Source: Micromonospora sp. NBC_01796
GTDB taxonomy: Bacteria > Actinomycetota > Actinomycetes > Mycobacteriales > Micromonosporaceae
Assembly: GCF_035917455.1 (NCBI RefSeq)
Contig: NZ_CP109078.1
Span: forward strand, 7,300,001 to 7,364,000
Length of the DNA stretch: 64,000 bases
Reading direction: 5' to 3'
Shown here: one piece after another, positions 18,461 through 26,366 of the stretch
Layout of the letters: each line of letters begins with the position of its first letter
Numbering within the stretch: position 1 is the first letter of the stretch
The notes under the pieces: generated by a model
The model's input: the letters and a program-made list of their open reading frames with translations, nothing else
Database searches by the model: none
Told to the model about the DNA's origin: nothing
Translations under genes and position numbers: made by a program

Positions 18461-19258
18461 GTGCGCAAGCTGTCGATGATCCTCTACCGCTGCTGCTGGG
18501 TGGCGTTCCTCGCGTTGCTCGTGGCCGGGTACTACCTCGACTTCTCCTGGCTCTGGGGCTGGCTACCGCTGGGCCTGGCCTTCGCGCTGCAACTCGCCGC
18601 GAACCGGCAACCCGCCGTCGCCGACGCCCGGCCCGTGGTCGAGGTCGACCCACCGGTCACCGGCCGCTGGTCCGCGCTCAACAGTCCCGCCGACCGGGTG
18701 CCCAGCCACGGCACCCGCGGCTACGGGCAGGCGTACGCGATCGACATCGTGGCCGAACCGGAGGACACCGCCCGACCCCGCTTCGGTTGGTGGCCGTTCG
18801 TACGCGGAAACCGGCACTTCCCGGCCTTCGGCACCCCGATCCTGGCCGTCGCGGACGCCACCGTCCTGTCCGCGGTCGACCACCACCGCGACCACCTCAG
18901 TCGCAACTCGTACCCGGCGCTGCTCTACCTGTTGGTCGAGTCGATCCTGCGGGACCTCTCCGGCCCGGGGCGGGTGTTCGGCAACCACGTCATCCTCGAC
19001 CTCGGCGACGGCACCTACGCCGCGTACGCCCACCTGCGGCGTGACTCGCTCACGGTGCGCGCCGGGGACCGGGTCCACAGCGGTCATCTCCTGGCGCGGT
19101 GCGGGAACTCGGGCAACACCACCGAACCGCATCTGCACTTCCAGCTCATGGACGACCCGGATCTGGACGTCGCCCGTGGAGTGCCGTTCACCTGGCGCGG
19201 GATCGGCGTACCGGGCAACGGCGAGGTCTTCACCGTGGCGCAGACCGCGAACACGTGA
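18461..19258 (+). CDS. membrane-anchored M23-family metallopeptidase
   Basis: 265 residues from GTG 18461, preceded by ACAGGAG. Two adjacent hydrophobic segments occupy residues 6-50. The M23/LytM core follows: SHGTRGYGQAYAIDIV holds the first His and the Asp ligand, DGTYAAYAHL is the central strand, and EPHLHFQ is the HxH motif. Zinc ligands are therefore complete. Such enzymes cleave peptidoglycan cross-bridges outside the membrane. It probably shares an operon with the preceding ArsR-like regulator. Confidence 0.8.
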   Translation: MRKLSMILYRCCWVAFLALLVAGYYLDFSWLWGWLPLGLAFALQLAANRQPAVADARPVVEVDPPVTGRWSALNSPADRVPSHGTRGYGQAYAIDIVAEPEDTARPRFGWWPFVRGNRHFPAFGTPILAVADATVLSAVDHHRDHLSRNSYPALLYLLVESILRDLSGPGRVFGNHVILDLGDGTYAAYAHLRRDSLTVRAGDRVHSGHLLARCGNSGNTTEPHLHFQLMDDPDLDVARGVPFTWRGIGVPGNGEVFTVAQTANT

Positions 19259-19266
19259 CCCGAACG

Positions 19267-19303
19267 CCCCCGCACCGCCTCCCCCGAAGAGGCGGTACGG
19301 GGG
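19267..19303. terminator. strong bidirectional stem-loop terminator
   Basis: Arms 19267-19281 and 19289-19303 pair over 15 bp with one mismatch around a 7-base loop. It lies between the convergent M23 peptidase and SRPBCC genes. There is no U-tract, as is common for actinobacterial terminators. Confidence 0.75.
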
Positions 19304-19312
19304 TGGACCGGA

Positions 19313-19774
19313 TCAGGACCCGAGCAGGTTGTCGAGCTTGGTGAACGAGCTGTTCCAACCCTCGCGGGCCATGCCCTCGACCTCCTCGGTGTACGGACCC
19401 TGCCGCAACACGATCCGGGTCTTGTCGCCCTCGTCGTGAAACTCGAGCCGCATGTACATCGCGACGGGCTCCGCCTCGCCCGGTGTGGGGTCCCATTCCT
19501 CGGCACCGACCAGCAACTCGTTCTCGATCACCTCGGTGAACCGGGCGTCGACCGGCGAGGTCATGTTCGGGTCGTCGTCGCTGACCATCACCATCCGCTG
19601 GTGTCCACCCGTGCGGGCGTCGATGTCGATGGTGTCGCGCGGCACCGAGAAGCCCACCGGGCCGAACCACTGCGCGATCTGGTCGGGGTCGACGAACGCC
19701 TGGTAGACCAGTTCGCGGGGCGCGTCGAAGATCCGGGTGATGACCAGTTCCTTGTTGGCGACGGTGTTCGTCAT
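19313..19774 (-). CDS. SRPBCC/AHSA1-family protein
   Basis: 153 residues from ATG 19774. ITRIFDAPRELVYQAFVDPDQIAQWFGP is the standard opening of AHSA1-like START-fold (SRPBCC) proteins, and EGMAREGWNSSFTKLDNLL the standard closing helix. The fold binds hydrophobic ligands. The start overlaps the stop of the ArsR gene by four bases (ATGA), a widespread ArsR-SRPBCC two-gene unit. The ligand is unknown. Confidence 0.85.
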   Translation of the reverse strand: MTNTVANKELVITRIFDAPRELVYQAFVDPDQIAQWFGPVGFSVPRDTIDIDARTGGHQRMVMVSDDDPNMTSPVDARFTEVIENELLVGAEEWDPTPGEAEPVAMYMRLEFHDEGDKTRIVLRQGPYTEEVEGMAREGWNSSFTKLDNLLGS

Positions 19775-20142
19775 GGTGCTTCCCCCTCGGGTGCGCGGTC
19801 GGTCTGCTGTGCCGACCGCTCTTGTTGGATGCGGCGCAGGTGCGCGTCGAGTCGATTGAAGTTGGCGTCCCAGAACTGCCGGTAGCGCTCCATCCATGCC
19901 GTCGCCTCCTGCAGGGGTTCGGCGTTCAGGCTGCTGGACCGCCATTGCGCCGCACGGCTGCGGGAGATGAGTCCGGCGTGCTCGAGCACCTTCAGGTGTC
20001 GCGAGATCGCCGGAAGGCTGATGGAGAACGGCTCGGCAAGCTCCGAGACGGTGGCGTCGCCCTCCGCGAGGCGGGTCAGGATCGCCCGCCGAGTGGGGTC
20101 CGCCAGCGCCGCGAAGATCACGCTGAGCCGGTCACTCGCCAT
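19771..20142 (-). CDS. ArsR-family repressor paired with an SRPBCC protein
   Basis: 123 residues from ATG 20142, which has GAGG nine bases upstream. ATG 20157 lacks one. FAALADPTRRAILTRLAEGDATVSELAEPFSISLPAISRHLKVLEHAGLI is the complete ArsR winged helix. No Cys metal site is present. It is probably an autoregulated repressor of itself and the downstream SRPBCC gene. The 78 bp upstream are unusually AT-rich. Confidence 0.88.
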   Translation of the reverse strand: MASDRLSVIFAALADPTRRAILTRLAEGDATVSELAEPFSISLPAISRHLKVLEHAGLISRSRAAQWRSSSLNAEPLQEATAWMERYRQFWDANFNRLDAHLRRIQQERSAQQTDRAPEGEAP

Positions 20143-20146
20143 GTTA

Positions 20147-20180
20147 TTTAACCTCATTGATAATTAACTGATGTGTTAAA
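20147..20180. promoter_or_regulatory. AT-rich promoter/operator of the ArsR-SRPBCC unit
   Basis: TTTAAC (20147-20152) and GTTAAA (20175-20180) are perfect inverted arms flanking an AT-rich core with several -10-like hexamers on the minus strand. It is strikingly AT-rich for this genome and lies directly before the ArsR start. Probable autoregulatory operator. Confidence 0.5.
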
Positions 20181-20220
20181 CGTAGAGCGTGAGCCGTTGC
20201 CCGTCAAGCGACTCGCCCCG

Positions 20221-21282
20221 CTACCGGGACCGGATGCCGGGGATCGTGGCCAGGATCGACTCGGTCGTGCGCCAGAGTTCCGGCAGGAAACCGAGGACCT
20301 CCGCGGTTCGGCGGCGCAGGTCCGCACCCGTGGTCAGGCCGAGATCGGCGACCAGCTCCTCGAACGCCGGGGCGAGCGCGTCCCGCAGCCCCGGAGGTGC
20401 GTCGACGGCGAGGATCCGGTGGCAGCGGGCGAAGGTCACGGCAATCCAGAAGACCGCCTCCCGGTGGTCGCCACGCTCGACAAGCGCCCGACTGCCGTCG
20501 ATGGCGACCGGTCGGGCCGCGGTCGTGATGTCGGCACTGAAGAAGAACGGTGTACGGGACACCTCGGCGGTCGCGTCGAAGGTGTGGGCGAGCCGGCGCA
20601 GGTGGTACGCCACCCGGCCACCGGTCATCCGGGCGCACCCGAGCAGTTCCAGCAGGTCGGGATAACGATCGAGGTGGCCGTGGTCGGCGAGCACACCCCG
20701 GGCCGCCAGGTAACGCAGCCGTACGGTCGGATTGCGCAACGCCGCGACGAGCAGCACCTGCGTGGTCACGCTGGCGGGGAACATCCAGGCCAGCACCCGT
20801 TCGTGCAGCGGCGCCGACACGTCGACGGCAGCCAGTCCGGTCTCGATCCTGCGGCTGGCGTGCTCGCATCGGGCGCGTACCCAGGTGGGCTCGGCGAAGC
20901 TCGCCGACACCAGTGACCGCAGCCGGCCCAGAATCCCGGTGGGGTCGGCGATGATCGTGTCGGTACGGAAGCTGCTGGCCAGGTAGAACGTCGCCAGTAC
21001 CCGCTCGGGCGGGTCGAACTCGTCCCGGGACAGGTGGGTGACCTCCAGCAGCACGCCACGATGACGAAACTTGCCCAGCTTGAGCGCGGGCGGTTCCCCC
21101 TCCATGACCACGACGACGTCGACGTCGGAGGTCGGCGGCAACTCGGCGTCGGCCGGCAGCCAGGTCGTCGAGCCGCTGAAGAAGGCCCCGACGAACCCGG
21201 CCTCGTCGCGAGCGTGCAGCGACACCCAGTCCGTGGCTACCGCCCGCGCCCACCCGACCCGCACACCACCATCGTCGGGCAT
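20221..21282 (-). CDS. nucleotidyltransferase-like protein
   Basis: 353 residues from ATG 21282. An earlier in-frame ATG at 21375 lies within the MarR gene. GAFFSGSTTWLPADAELPPTSDVDVVVV resembles the GS...DxD metal-binding motif of the polymerase-beta nucleotidyltransferase superfamily, which includes aminoglycoside adenylyltransferases. The C-terminal 230 residues are helical. Whether it modifies a small molecule or a macromolecule cannot be told. It lies 28 bp downstream of the MarR gene, probably in the same transcript. Confidence 0.55.
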   Translation of the reverse strand: MPDDGGVRVGWARAVATDWVSLHARDEAGFVGAFFSGSTTWLPADAELPPTSDVDVVVVMEGEPPALKLGKFRHRGVLLEVTHLSRDEFDPPERVLATFYLASSFRTDTIIADPTGILGRLRSLVSASFAEPTWVRARCEHASRRIETGLAAVDVSAPLHERVLAWMFPASVTTQVLLVAALRNPTVRLRYLAARGVLADHGHLDRYPDLLELLGCARMTGGRVAYHLRRLAHTFDATAEVSRTPFFFSADITTAARPVAIDGSRALVERGDHREAVFWIAVTFARCHRILAVDAPPGLRDALAPAFEELVADLGLTTGADLRRRTAEVLGFLPELWRTTESILATIPGIRSR

Positions 21283-21310
21283 CCACCCGAAGCCCGCGAG
21301 CGGGGCCGGA

Positions 21311-21775
21311 TCAGCCGTCCGACCGCCGGTTGTGGTGGTCGAGGACCCGGGCCAACAGCCGGGCCAGTTGCGCACGCTCGTCCGGCGAGAGGGGAGCGAG
21401 CAGGTCGTCCTGGATCCGGGTCACCTGCTTGTCCAACAGCCGGAGCTGCCGTCGTCCGTCCGGGGTGATGGTGATGACGTTGCGTCGCCGATCGGTCGGG
21501 TCCGGTGCGCGCTCGACCAGGTGCCGTTCGGCGAGTTCGTTGATTGTGGCCACCATGTCGCTGAGATGAATGCCGCTGCGGCGGCCCAGCGCGGCCTGGC
21601 TCGCCGGGCCGTACTCGTCGAGCGTCGCGAGCAGGCGGTAGTGGTAGCCGCGGGCGTGTACGGCGGTGAAGCCCTCACTGACCAGACGGTGGGCGTGTGT
21701 GGCGGTCTGGGTCATCAGCCAGCTCGGCAGGGTGGTGAGCCGGGCCGGCGGCGCGTCGTCGGACGGCGTCTCCAT
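21311..21775 (-). CDS. MarR-family regulator
   Basis: 154 residues. The winged helix includes RLLATLDEYGPASQAALGRRSGIHLSDMVATINELAERHLVERAPDPTDRRRNVITITPDG, whose final part is the MarR wing signature. It is divergent from an epoxide hydrolase gene across 155 bp holding a long inverted repeat. It probably represses itself and that gene in response to a small aromatic or lipophilic ligand, as known for the family. Confidence 0.88.
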   Translation of the reverse strand: METPSDDAPPARLTTLPSWLMTQTATHAHRLVSEGFTAVHARGYHYRLLATLDEYGPASQAALGRRSGIHLSDMVATINELAERHLVERAPDPTDRRRNVITITPDGRRQLRLLDKQVTRIQDDLLAPLSPDERAQLARLLARVLDHHNRRSDG

Positions 21776-21797
21776 GTGGGCAGCCTAACAAATTTCA

Positions 21798-21859
21798 TTG
21801 GTGCGACTAACGGTACGACGCCGACCCGCCCGATTATCGTTAGTTACACCAACGTTAGT
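21798..21859. promoter_or_regulatory. long inverted repeat in the marR/epoxide hydrolase intergenic region
   Basis: TTGGTGCGACTAACG (21798-21812) and CGTTAGTTACACCAA (21838-21852) are inverted arms agreeing at 13 of 15 positions, 25 bp apart. A second CGTTAGT follows at 21853-21859. This suggests two or three MarR binding sites that could control both divergent genes. Confidence 0.6.
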
Positions 21860-21930
21860 CCGCCGAACGATTCTCGCCGTGCCGATGGACGTAGGCCGGC
21901 GACGCAGAGCAGCAGGAGAGGAAAACGACC

Positions 21931-23016
21931 ATGATCGAGCCCTTCCGCCTCGACATCCCACAGGCCGACCTGGACGACCTCGGCGCCCGGCTGACCCGTA
22001 CCCGATGGCCCGACGAACTCCCCGACGTCGGCTGGGACTACGGCATTCCACTGCACCGGGTACGGGAGCTGGCCGAGCACTGGCGCACCGGGTACGACTG
22101 GCGCCGGCACGAGGCCGAACTGAACCGGTACCCGCAGTTCACCACCGAGATCGACGGGCAGAACATCCACTTCCTGCACGTACGCTCCACGGACCCGAAG
22201 GCGCTTCCGCTGATCCTGACCCACGGCTGGCCCGGTTCCATCGTGGAGTTTCTCGACGTGATCGGTCCGCTCTCCGAACAGTTCCACCTGGTCATCCCGT
22301 CGATTCCCGGCTTCGGCCTATCCGGTCCGACCCGGGAAACCGGCTGGGACGTACACCGGGTCGCCCGCGCGTGGGCGACCCTGATGCACCGACTCGGTTA
22401 CCACCGGTACGGCGCCCAGGGCGGGGACTGGGGATCGGCTGTCTCCCGCGCCCTCGGTGCGATCGCCCCCGACCGGGTCGTCGGGGTGCACCTCAACTAC
22501 CTGCCCACACCGCCACCCCCGGACGGCACGGGAGAGCAGCACCTGACCGATCGGGACCGCGACCGGCTGGCCCGGATCAAGCAGTTCGTGGCCCAACGCC
22601 CCGGCTACATGGTGCTGCAGGCCACCCGGCCGCAGACCCTGGCGTACGCGCTGACCGACTCCCCGGTCGGGCAACTCGCCTGGATCGCCGAGAAGTTCAC
22701 CGAGTGGATCGACCCACGCTCCACGATCACCGACGATCGCATCCTCACCAACGTCATGCTCTACTGGCTCACCGGCACCGCCGGGTCCTCGGCGCGACTG
22801 ACCCGGGAGAGCGCGTTCGGCGGCCCCCTGCCCTGCCCGCCGCCGGTGGGGGTGGCCGTCTTCGCCCACGACATCACCCTGTCCGTACGCCCTCTCGCGG
22901 AGCGGACGTACACCGTGACGCACTGGAGCGAGTTCGACCGGGGCGGACACTTCGCCGCACTCGAGGTGCCGGACCTGTTCGCCGCCGACGTACGCCTGTT
23001 CTTCGAAGGCAGGTGA
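21931..23016 (+). CDS. epoxide hydrolase, alpha/beta-hydrolase fold
   Basis: 361 residues from ATG 21931, following GGAGAGG. The N-terminal 110 residues match the EHN domain of microsomal-type epoxide hydrolases. THGWPGS supplies the oxyanion motif, D166 in GGDWGS is the nucleophile, and a late His in RGGHFAALE is the general base. It hydrates epoxides to diols. Regulation by the divergent MarR gene is likely. Confidence 0.9.
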   Translation: MIEPFRLDIPQADLDDLGARLTRTRWPDELPDVGWDYGIPLHRVRELAEHWRTGYDWRRHEAELNRYPQFTTEIDGQNIHFLHVRSTDPKALPLILTHGWPGSIVEFLDVIGPLSEQFHLVIPSIPGFGLSGPTRETGWDVHRVARAWATLMHRLGYHRYGAQGGDWGSAVSRALGAIAPDRVVGVHLNYLPTPPPPDGTGEQHLTDRDRDRLARIKQFVAQRPGYMVLQATRPQTLAYALTDSPVGQLAWIAEKFTEWIDPRSTITDDRILTNVMLYWLTGTAGSSARLTRESAFGGPLPCPPPVGVAVFAHDITLSVRPLAERTYTVTHWSEFDRGGHFAALEVPDLFAADVRLFFEGR

Positions 23017-23094
23017 GCCGACTCCCTAGTGGAGCCGACCCTGTGGGCGCAGTGATCGTCAGCATCCGTCGAGCCCCGCTGGAGCCGTCCCGAC

Positions 23095-23142
23095 CCGTTC
23101 GAGAGCTTGTCGGCGCTGCCAGGTCGACAAGCTCTCGAACGG
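23095..23142. repeat. 18-bp perfect hairpin (possible terminator or interspersed element)
   Basis: Arms 23095-23112 and 23125-23142 are perfectly complementary over 18 bp with a 12-base loop, in the 231-bp gap after the epoxide hydrolase gene. There is no T-run. It may terminate the epoxide hydrolase transcript or be a copy of a dispersed palindromic element. The rest of the gap shows nothing recognisable. Confidence 0.65.
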
Positions 23143-23247
23143 CGTCCATTGCGGACAGGCTCGGCGACGACGACGCGGTATGTGCGGGCGCCTCCGCTCG
23201 ACGAGCCAGACCTCGCTAGGATCCGCACGGAAGAGCGGGAGGGTCGG

Positions 23248-24891
23248 ATGCAACCGGACAGTCCATACCAGTTGATCGAGGCACTGGGGTCGTCTGAGGT
23301 GGGCACTGTCTGGTCGGCCCTCGACCAGGTGGGCAGACCCGTCACCGTGGTGATTCTCGATGCCCGGGTCGCGACCGACCAGCGGTGGCGGGAAGCCTTC
23401 GCCACCGCGGTGAACGCGTTGGCGAGTTCGCAGGCGGGCGGGGCCCGGGTCTTCTCCGCTGATTTCGCGGCTTCCGCCCCATGGGCTGCTTTCGCCGCGG
23501 ACGACGGCCCCGGTGCGGAGCGGGTCTTGCTGGCACTCGGTGTGGAGTACCACCCCGTACCACCTGACCTGCACGATGACGTCCCGTCGCGGACCGGGAA
23601 GTCGGAGGTGGGACACCCGCAACCGGCGGCCACCGACGGCACCCCGACCGTTCCCCTCGGGCTGCCCGGTGCCGGCGGGAACCCGCGTCCCGATGTCGCT
23701 GTCGAGCAAACCTCCCCGGCCGAGTCCCCGCCGAGCGTCGAGGACGAGCCGCCGACAGAGGTCATGCCGCGGATCGACCCGTGGTCCACCCCGCCGCAGC
23801 AGGTGTCGCCACCACCGGCGGCACCCGCGCCCCCGCAGACGTACACCCCGCCAGCACAACCAGTGCCGCAGCCGATCTCGGTGCCGCCGCAGCCGACGTC
23901 GGGGCAACCGTACCCGGTATCGGGGCCGCCGCAGCCGACGTCCGGGCAGCCATATCCGGTGTCAGGACCACCACAGCCGACGTCCGCACAGCCATATCCG
24001 GTGTCGGGGCCACCGCAGCCGACGTCCGGGCAGCCGTACCCGGTGTCGGGACCGCCGCAGCCGACGTCGGGACAGCCGTACCCGGTGTCGGGACCGCCGC
24101 AGCCGACGTCGCCCGGGCCCATGCCACCGGCCGGCCCACTGCCGCCGGCCGGTCCCTATTCCTACGGGCCCGTTCACGCGGACGGGCGCCGCATCGCGGC
24201 GTCCGACGCTCCCCCGCCGACGCGTCGCCGCAACTCCCGGCTGCTCGCGATCGTCGCCGTCACCGTCGCCGTCCTTGCCGGCACCTTCATCGCCGTGCAG
24301 ACCTGGCCGGAGAGCAAAGCACCGCTCAGCCAGCCGACCAGTGCTCCCCCGTCGACGCCGGTGCTGGCATCACCGCCCATCCGGCCGGGTCTGGAACCAC
24401 CGAGACCGGGAAACTGGCCTGCGGGATGGCCGCAGTTCGACCAGACGAGCCGGGTCCAGACGCTCAAGCTCGACGGGCTCGGCTTCGACCTGACCGTGCC
24501 GTCGACCTGGGACTGCGTCCCGGACAGCAGCGCTCAGGGATTCGTCAGGTACAACTGCGGCACCACCCACGTCGACGGCGGACAGATCGGCGGCGAGCTG
24601 ATCGTGCGCGACTGCCCCAAGCCCTGCGACGAGGCACGTCGGACCACGATGCGTCAGGCCGAGGAGGCGTGGGGCCAGCAGTGGCGCTACGGCGGCGAAT
24701 ACACCACGCTGGCCGAGACACTGAATCTCAACAACGAGCAGCGTTATGGCCTCGCCGTGATCGGCTACTGGCGGAGCGCGCCGGGTGGGACCGTCGACCG
24801 GCAGCTCGTACTTCGGATGGCCGCGCCGAAGGACTGGGTGGACGAGGTGCGCCGGGTTGCAAACGGCGTACGGACGGCTGCGGCCATCTAA
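23248..24891 (+). CDS. kinase-N-lobe-like membrane protein with Pro-rich tandem repeats
   Basis: 547 residues from ATG 23248, preceded by GGGAGGG. Residues 6-60 (YQLIEALGSSEVGTVWSALDQVGRPVTVVILD...) resemble the glycine loop of Ser/Thr kinases, but the VAIK lysine is missing and no catalytic loop follows, so it is not an active kinase. Residues about 213-290 are 14-residue repeats (PPQPTSGQPYPVSG). A single transmembrane helix lies at about 330-350, followed by a domain of about 140 residues with several Cys that is probably extracytoplasmic. The topology recalls receptor-type kinases whose kinase domain has decayed. Its position before a glycan operon may be incidental. Confidence 0.55.
   Translation: MQPDSPYQLIEALGSSEVGTVWSALDQVGRPVTVVILDARVATDQRWREAFATAVNALASSQAGGARVFSADFAASAPWAAFAADDGPGAERVLLALGVEYHPVPPDLHDDVPSRTGKSEVGHPQPAATDGTPTVPLGLPGAGGNPRPDVAVEQTSPAESPPSVEDEPPTEVMPRIDPWSTPPQQVSPPPAAPAPPQTYTPPAQPVPQPISVPPQPTSGQPYPVSGPPQPTSGQPYPVSGPPQPTSAQPYPVSGPPQPTSGQPYPVSGPPQPTSGQPYPVSGPPQPTSPGPMPPAGPLPPAGPYSYGPVHADGRRIAASDAPPPTRRRNSRLLAIVAVTVAVLAGTFIAVQTWPESKAPLSQPTSAPPSTPVLASPPIRPGLEPPRPGNWPAGWPQFDQTSRVQTLKLDGLGFDLTVPSTWDCVPDSSAQGFVRYNCGTTHVDGGQIGGELIVRDCPKPCDEARRTTMRQAEEAWGQQWRYGGEYTTLAETLNLNNEQRYGLAVIGYWRSAPGGTVDRQLVLRMAAPKDWVDEVRRVANGVRTAAAI
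23884..24111 (+). repeat. five 42-bp tandem repeats plus a partial copy
   Basis: Five consecutive 42-bp units (23884-24093), each coding PPQPTSxQPYPVSG, are followed by an 18-bp partial unit. Copies differ only at a few, mostly synonymous positions, so copy number is likely to vary between strains. Confidence 0.85.
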
Positions 24892-25049
24892 ACCCGACTG
24901 ATCGCCGCACAGCCGACCGTGAATGCCTATGATGGGCGCCGCCCCCGCCACCGCTCCGGTGTGGTGCGACGGCGTCCCCAACCGTAACCGTCGTCAGCCG
25001 TCCCGGACCAACATCCGGTCAGCCCCTGATCCAACGCATGGAGTCCGTG

Positions 25050-26366
25050 ATGTCGAACGACACGGTGGCCGACCCGGTCGACACCGGGCGTCCTCAAAGG
25101 TCCCGGCTTGCGGCAGGCCGGGCTCTGCTCGCCCTGGCGTTGTCCGACCCGAGGCAGAACGTCACCACCGCCCTGCTGGTGGTCACGCTCGGCCTGGTGC
25201 CGGTCGCGCTGCTTCCGGCCGAGAGCCCGATCTACTCCGGAATCGCGAACGCGACGCCGACCGTGTACACCTTCACGCTCACGATCGCCCTGTCCTGCCT
25301 GCTGATGGCCCTGCTGGCAGGCCGCTCTCTGCGTACCGGTCTGCTGCCCTGGGCACCCTTCCTGCTCTGGCTGCTCACGCTCACTCTCACCACCTGGGAC
25401 TGGTCGCCCCGGACCGGGTCCGGGCTGCTGCACCTGTGCCTGGGGGCGGTCGTGTTCGCCATCGGCGTCGCAGCCCAACGCCAGGACCGGGGCGGATCCG
25501 CACTGTCCTGGGTGTTCGCCGGCGTCGCCTGGGTCCAGCTCGGCGCGATCCTGGCCGCCATCCTCGGCTTTCCGCTCCGGGAGGTCACCGGAGCCCAGGC
25601 ACTGGACGTGCTCGGTCGTGCGACCGGCCTGACCAGCCACCCGGGCGAACTGTCGAAGCTGCTCTTCTTCTGCGGGCTCTGCGTGCTCACGCTGCCCCAA
25701 CGAACCGCCCGGGAACGGTGGGCGGTGTGGCTCACGCTGGGTGCCGTACTCATCGGGGTCTCCCTCACCCAGAGCCGCTCCGTTCTCGTCGCCATCATGG
25801 CGATGATCCTCATCTCCGTACTCCTGGAACTCGCCGCCGGAAAGTGGCAGCGGAAGCACTTCGTGATCATCGGGATCACCCTCGCCCTCGGCCTGGCGTC
25901 ACTGCCATGGCTGATCGACCGCTTCATGGCGGACCCGACCGGCGGAGCCCGGCCACAGATCACCCAGATTGCCCTGTCGACCATCCGGGACCACCCATGG
26001 GCGGGCGTCGGTCCCAACGGGTACGTCGCCGTGGTCGGCGCCACCGACCGGCTCACCGAGACCGGCGTACCGGTGCACAACATCTTCCTGTTGAGTACCG
26101 CCGAACTCGGCATCCTGGGTGCTCTTCTGCTCTGGCTGCCGTTCGCGGCAGTGTCCGTCCGGGCGATCCGGCACGTCCGGCGCAGCCGGGGATCGGACCA
26201 GACCGCCCGTGTCCTCGTCAGCGCGCTCCCCGGCATCGTGCTCATGGGCATGACCGGCTGGGGCCTGCTCCAGGGTCCCTACTTCCTGACCTTCGCACTG
26301 GTCATGGGGTATTTCGGTGCCCGCATCGGTGACCCGCATGCCAACGGTGCCGATGGCCGCGGCTGA
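25050..26366 (+). CDS. O-antigen ligase/polymerase-like membrane protein
   Basis: 438 residues. ATG 25050 is preferred to 25038 because GGAG sits six bases before it. About 11 hydrophobic segments are present. The segments GVSLTQSRSVLVAIMAMIL and TIRDHPWAGVGPNGYVAV are typical of the Wzy_C/WaaL family, which joins or polymerises lipid-linked glycans on the outer face of the membrane. It is the first gene of a glycan operon and overlaps the flippase gene. Confidence 0.75.
   Translation: MSNDTVADPVDTGRPQRSRLAAGRALLALALSDPRQNVTTALLVVTLGLVPVALLPAESPIYSGIANATPTVYTFTLTIALSCLLMALLAGRSLRTGLLPWAPFLLWLLTLTLTTWDWSPRTGSGLLHLCLGAVVFAIGVAAQRQDRGGSALSWVFAGVAWVQLGAILAAILGFPLREVTGAQALDVLGRATGLTSHPGELSKLLFFCGLCVLTLPQRTARERWAVWLTLGAVLIGVSLTQSRSVLVAIMAMILISVLLELAAGKWQRKHFVIIGITLALGLASLPWLIDRFMADPTGGARPQITQIALSTIRDHPWAGVGPNGYVAVVGATDRLTETGVPVHNIFLLSTAELGILGALLLWLPFAAVSVRAIRHVRRSRGSDQTARVLVSALPGIVLMGMTGWGLLQGPYFLTFALVMGYFGARIGDPHANGADGRG

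Noticed and set aside
23884-24111. CRISPR-like array
   Set aside because: The 42-bp units are contiguous with no spacers and encode an in-frame protein repeat.
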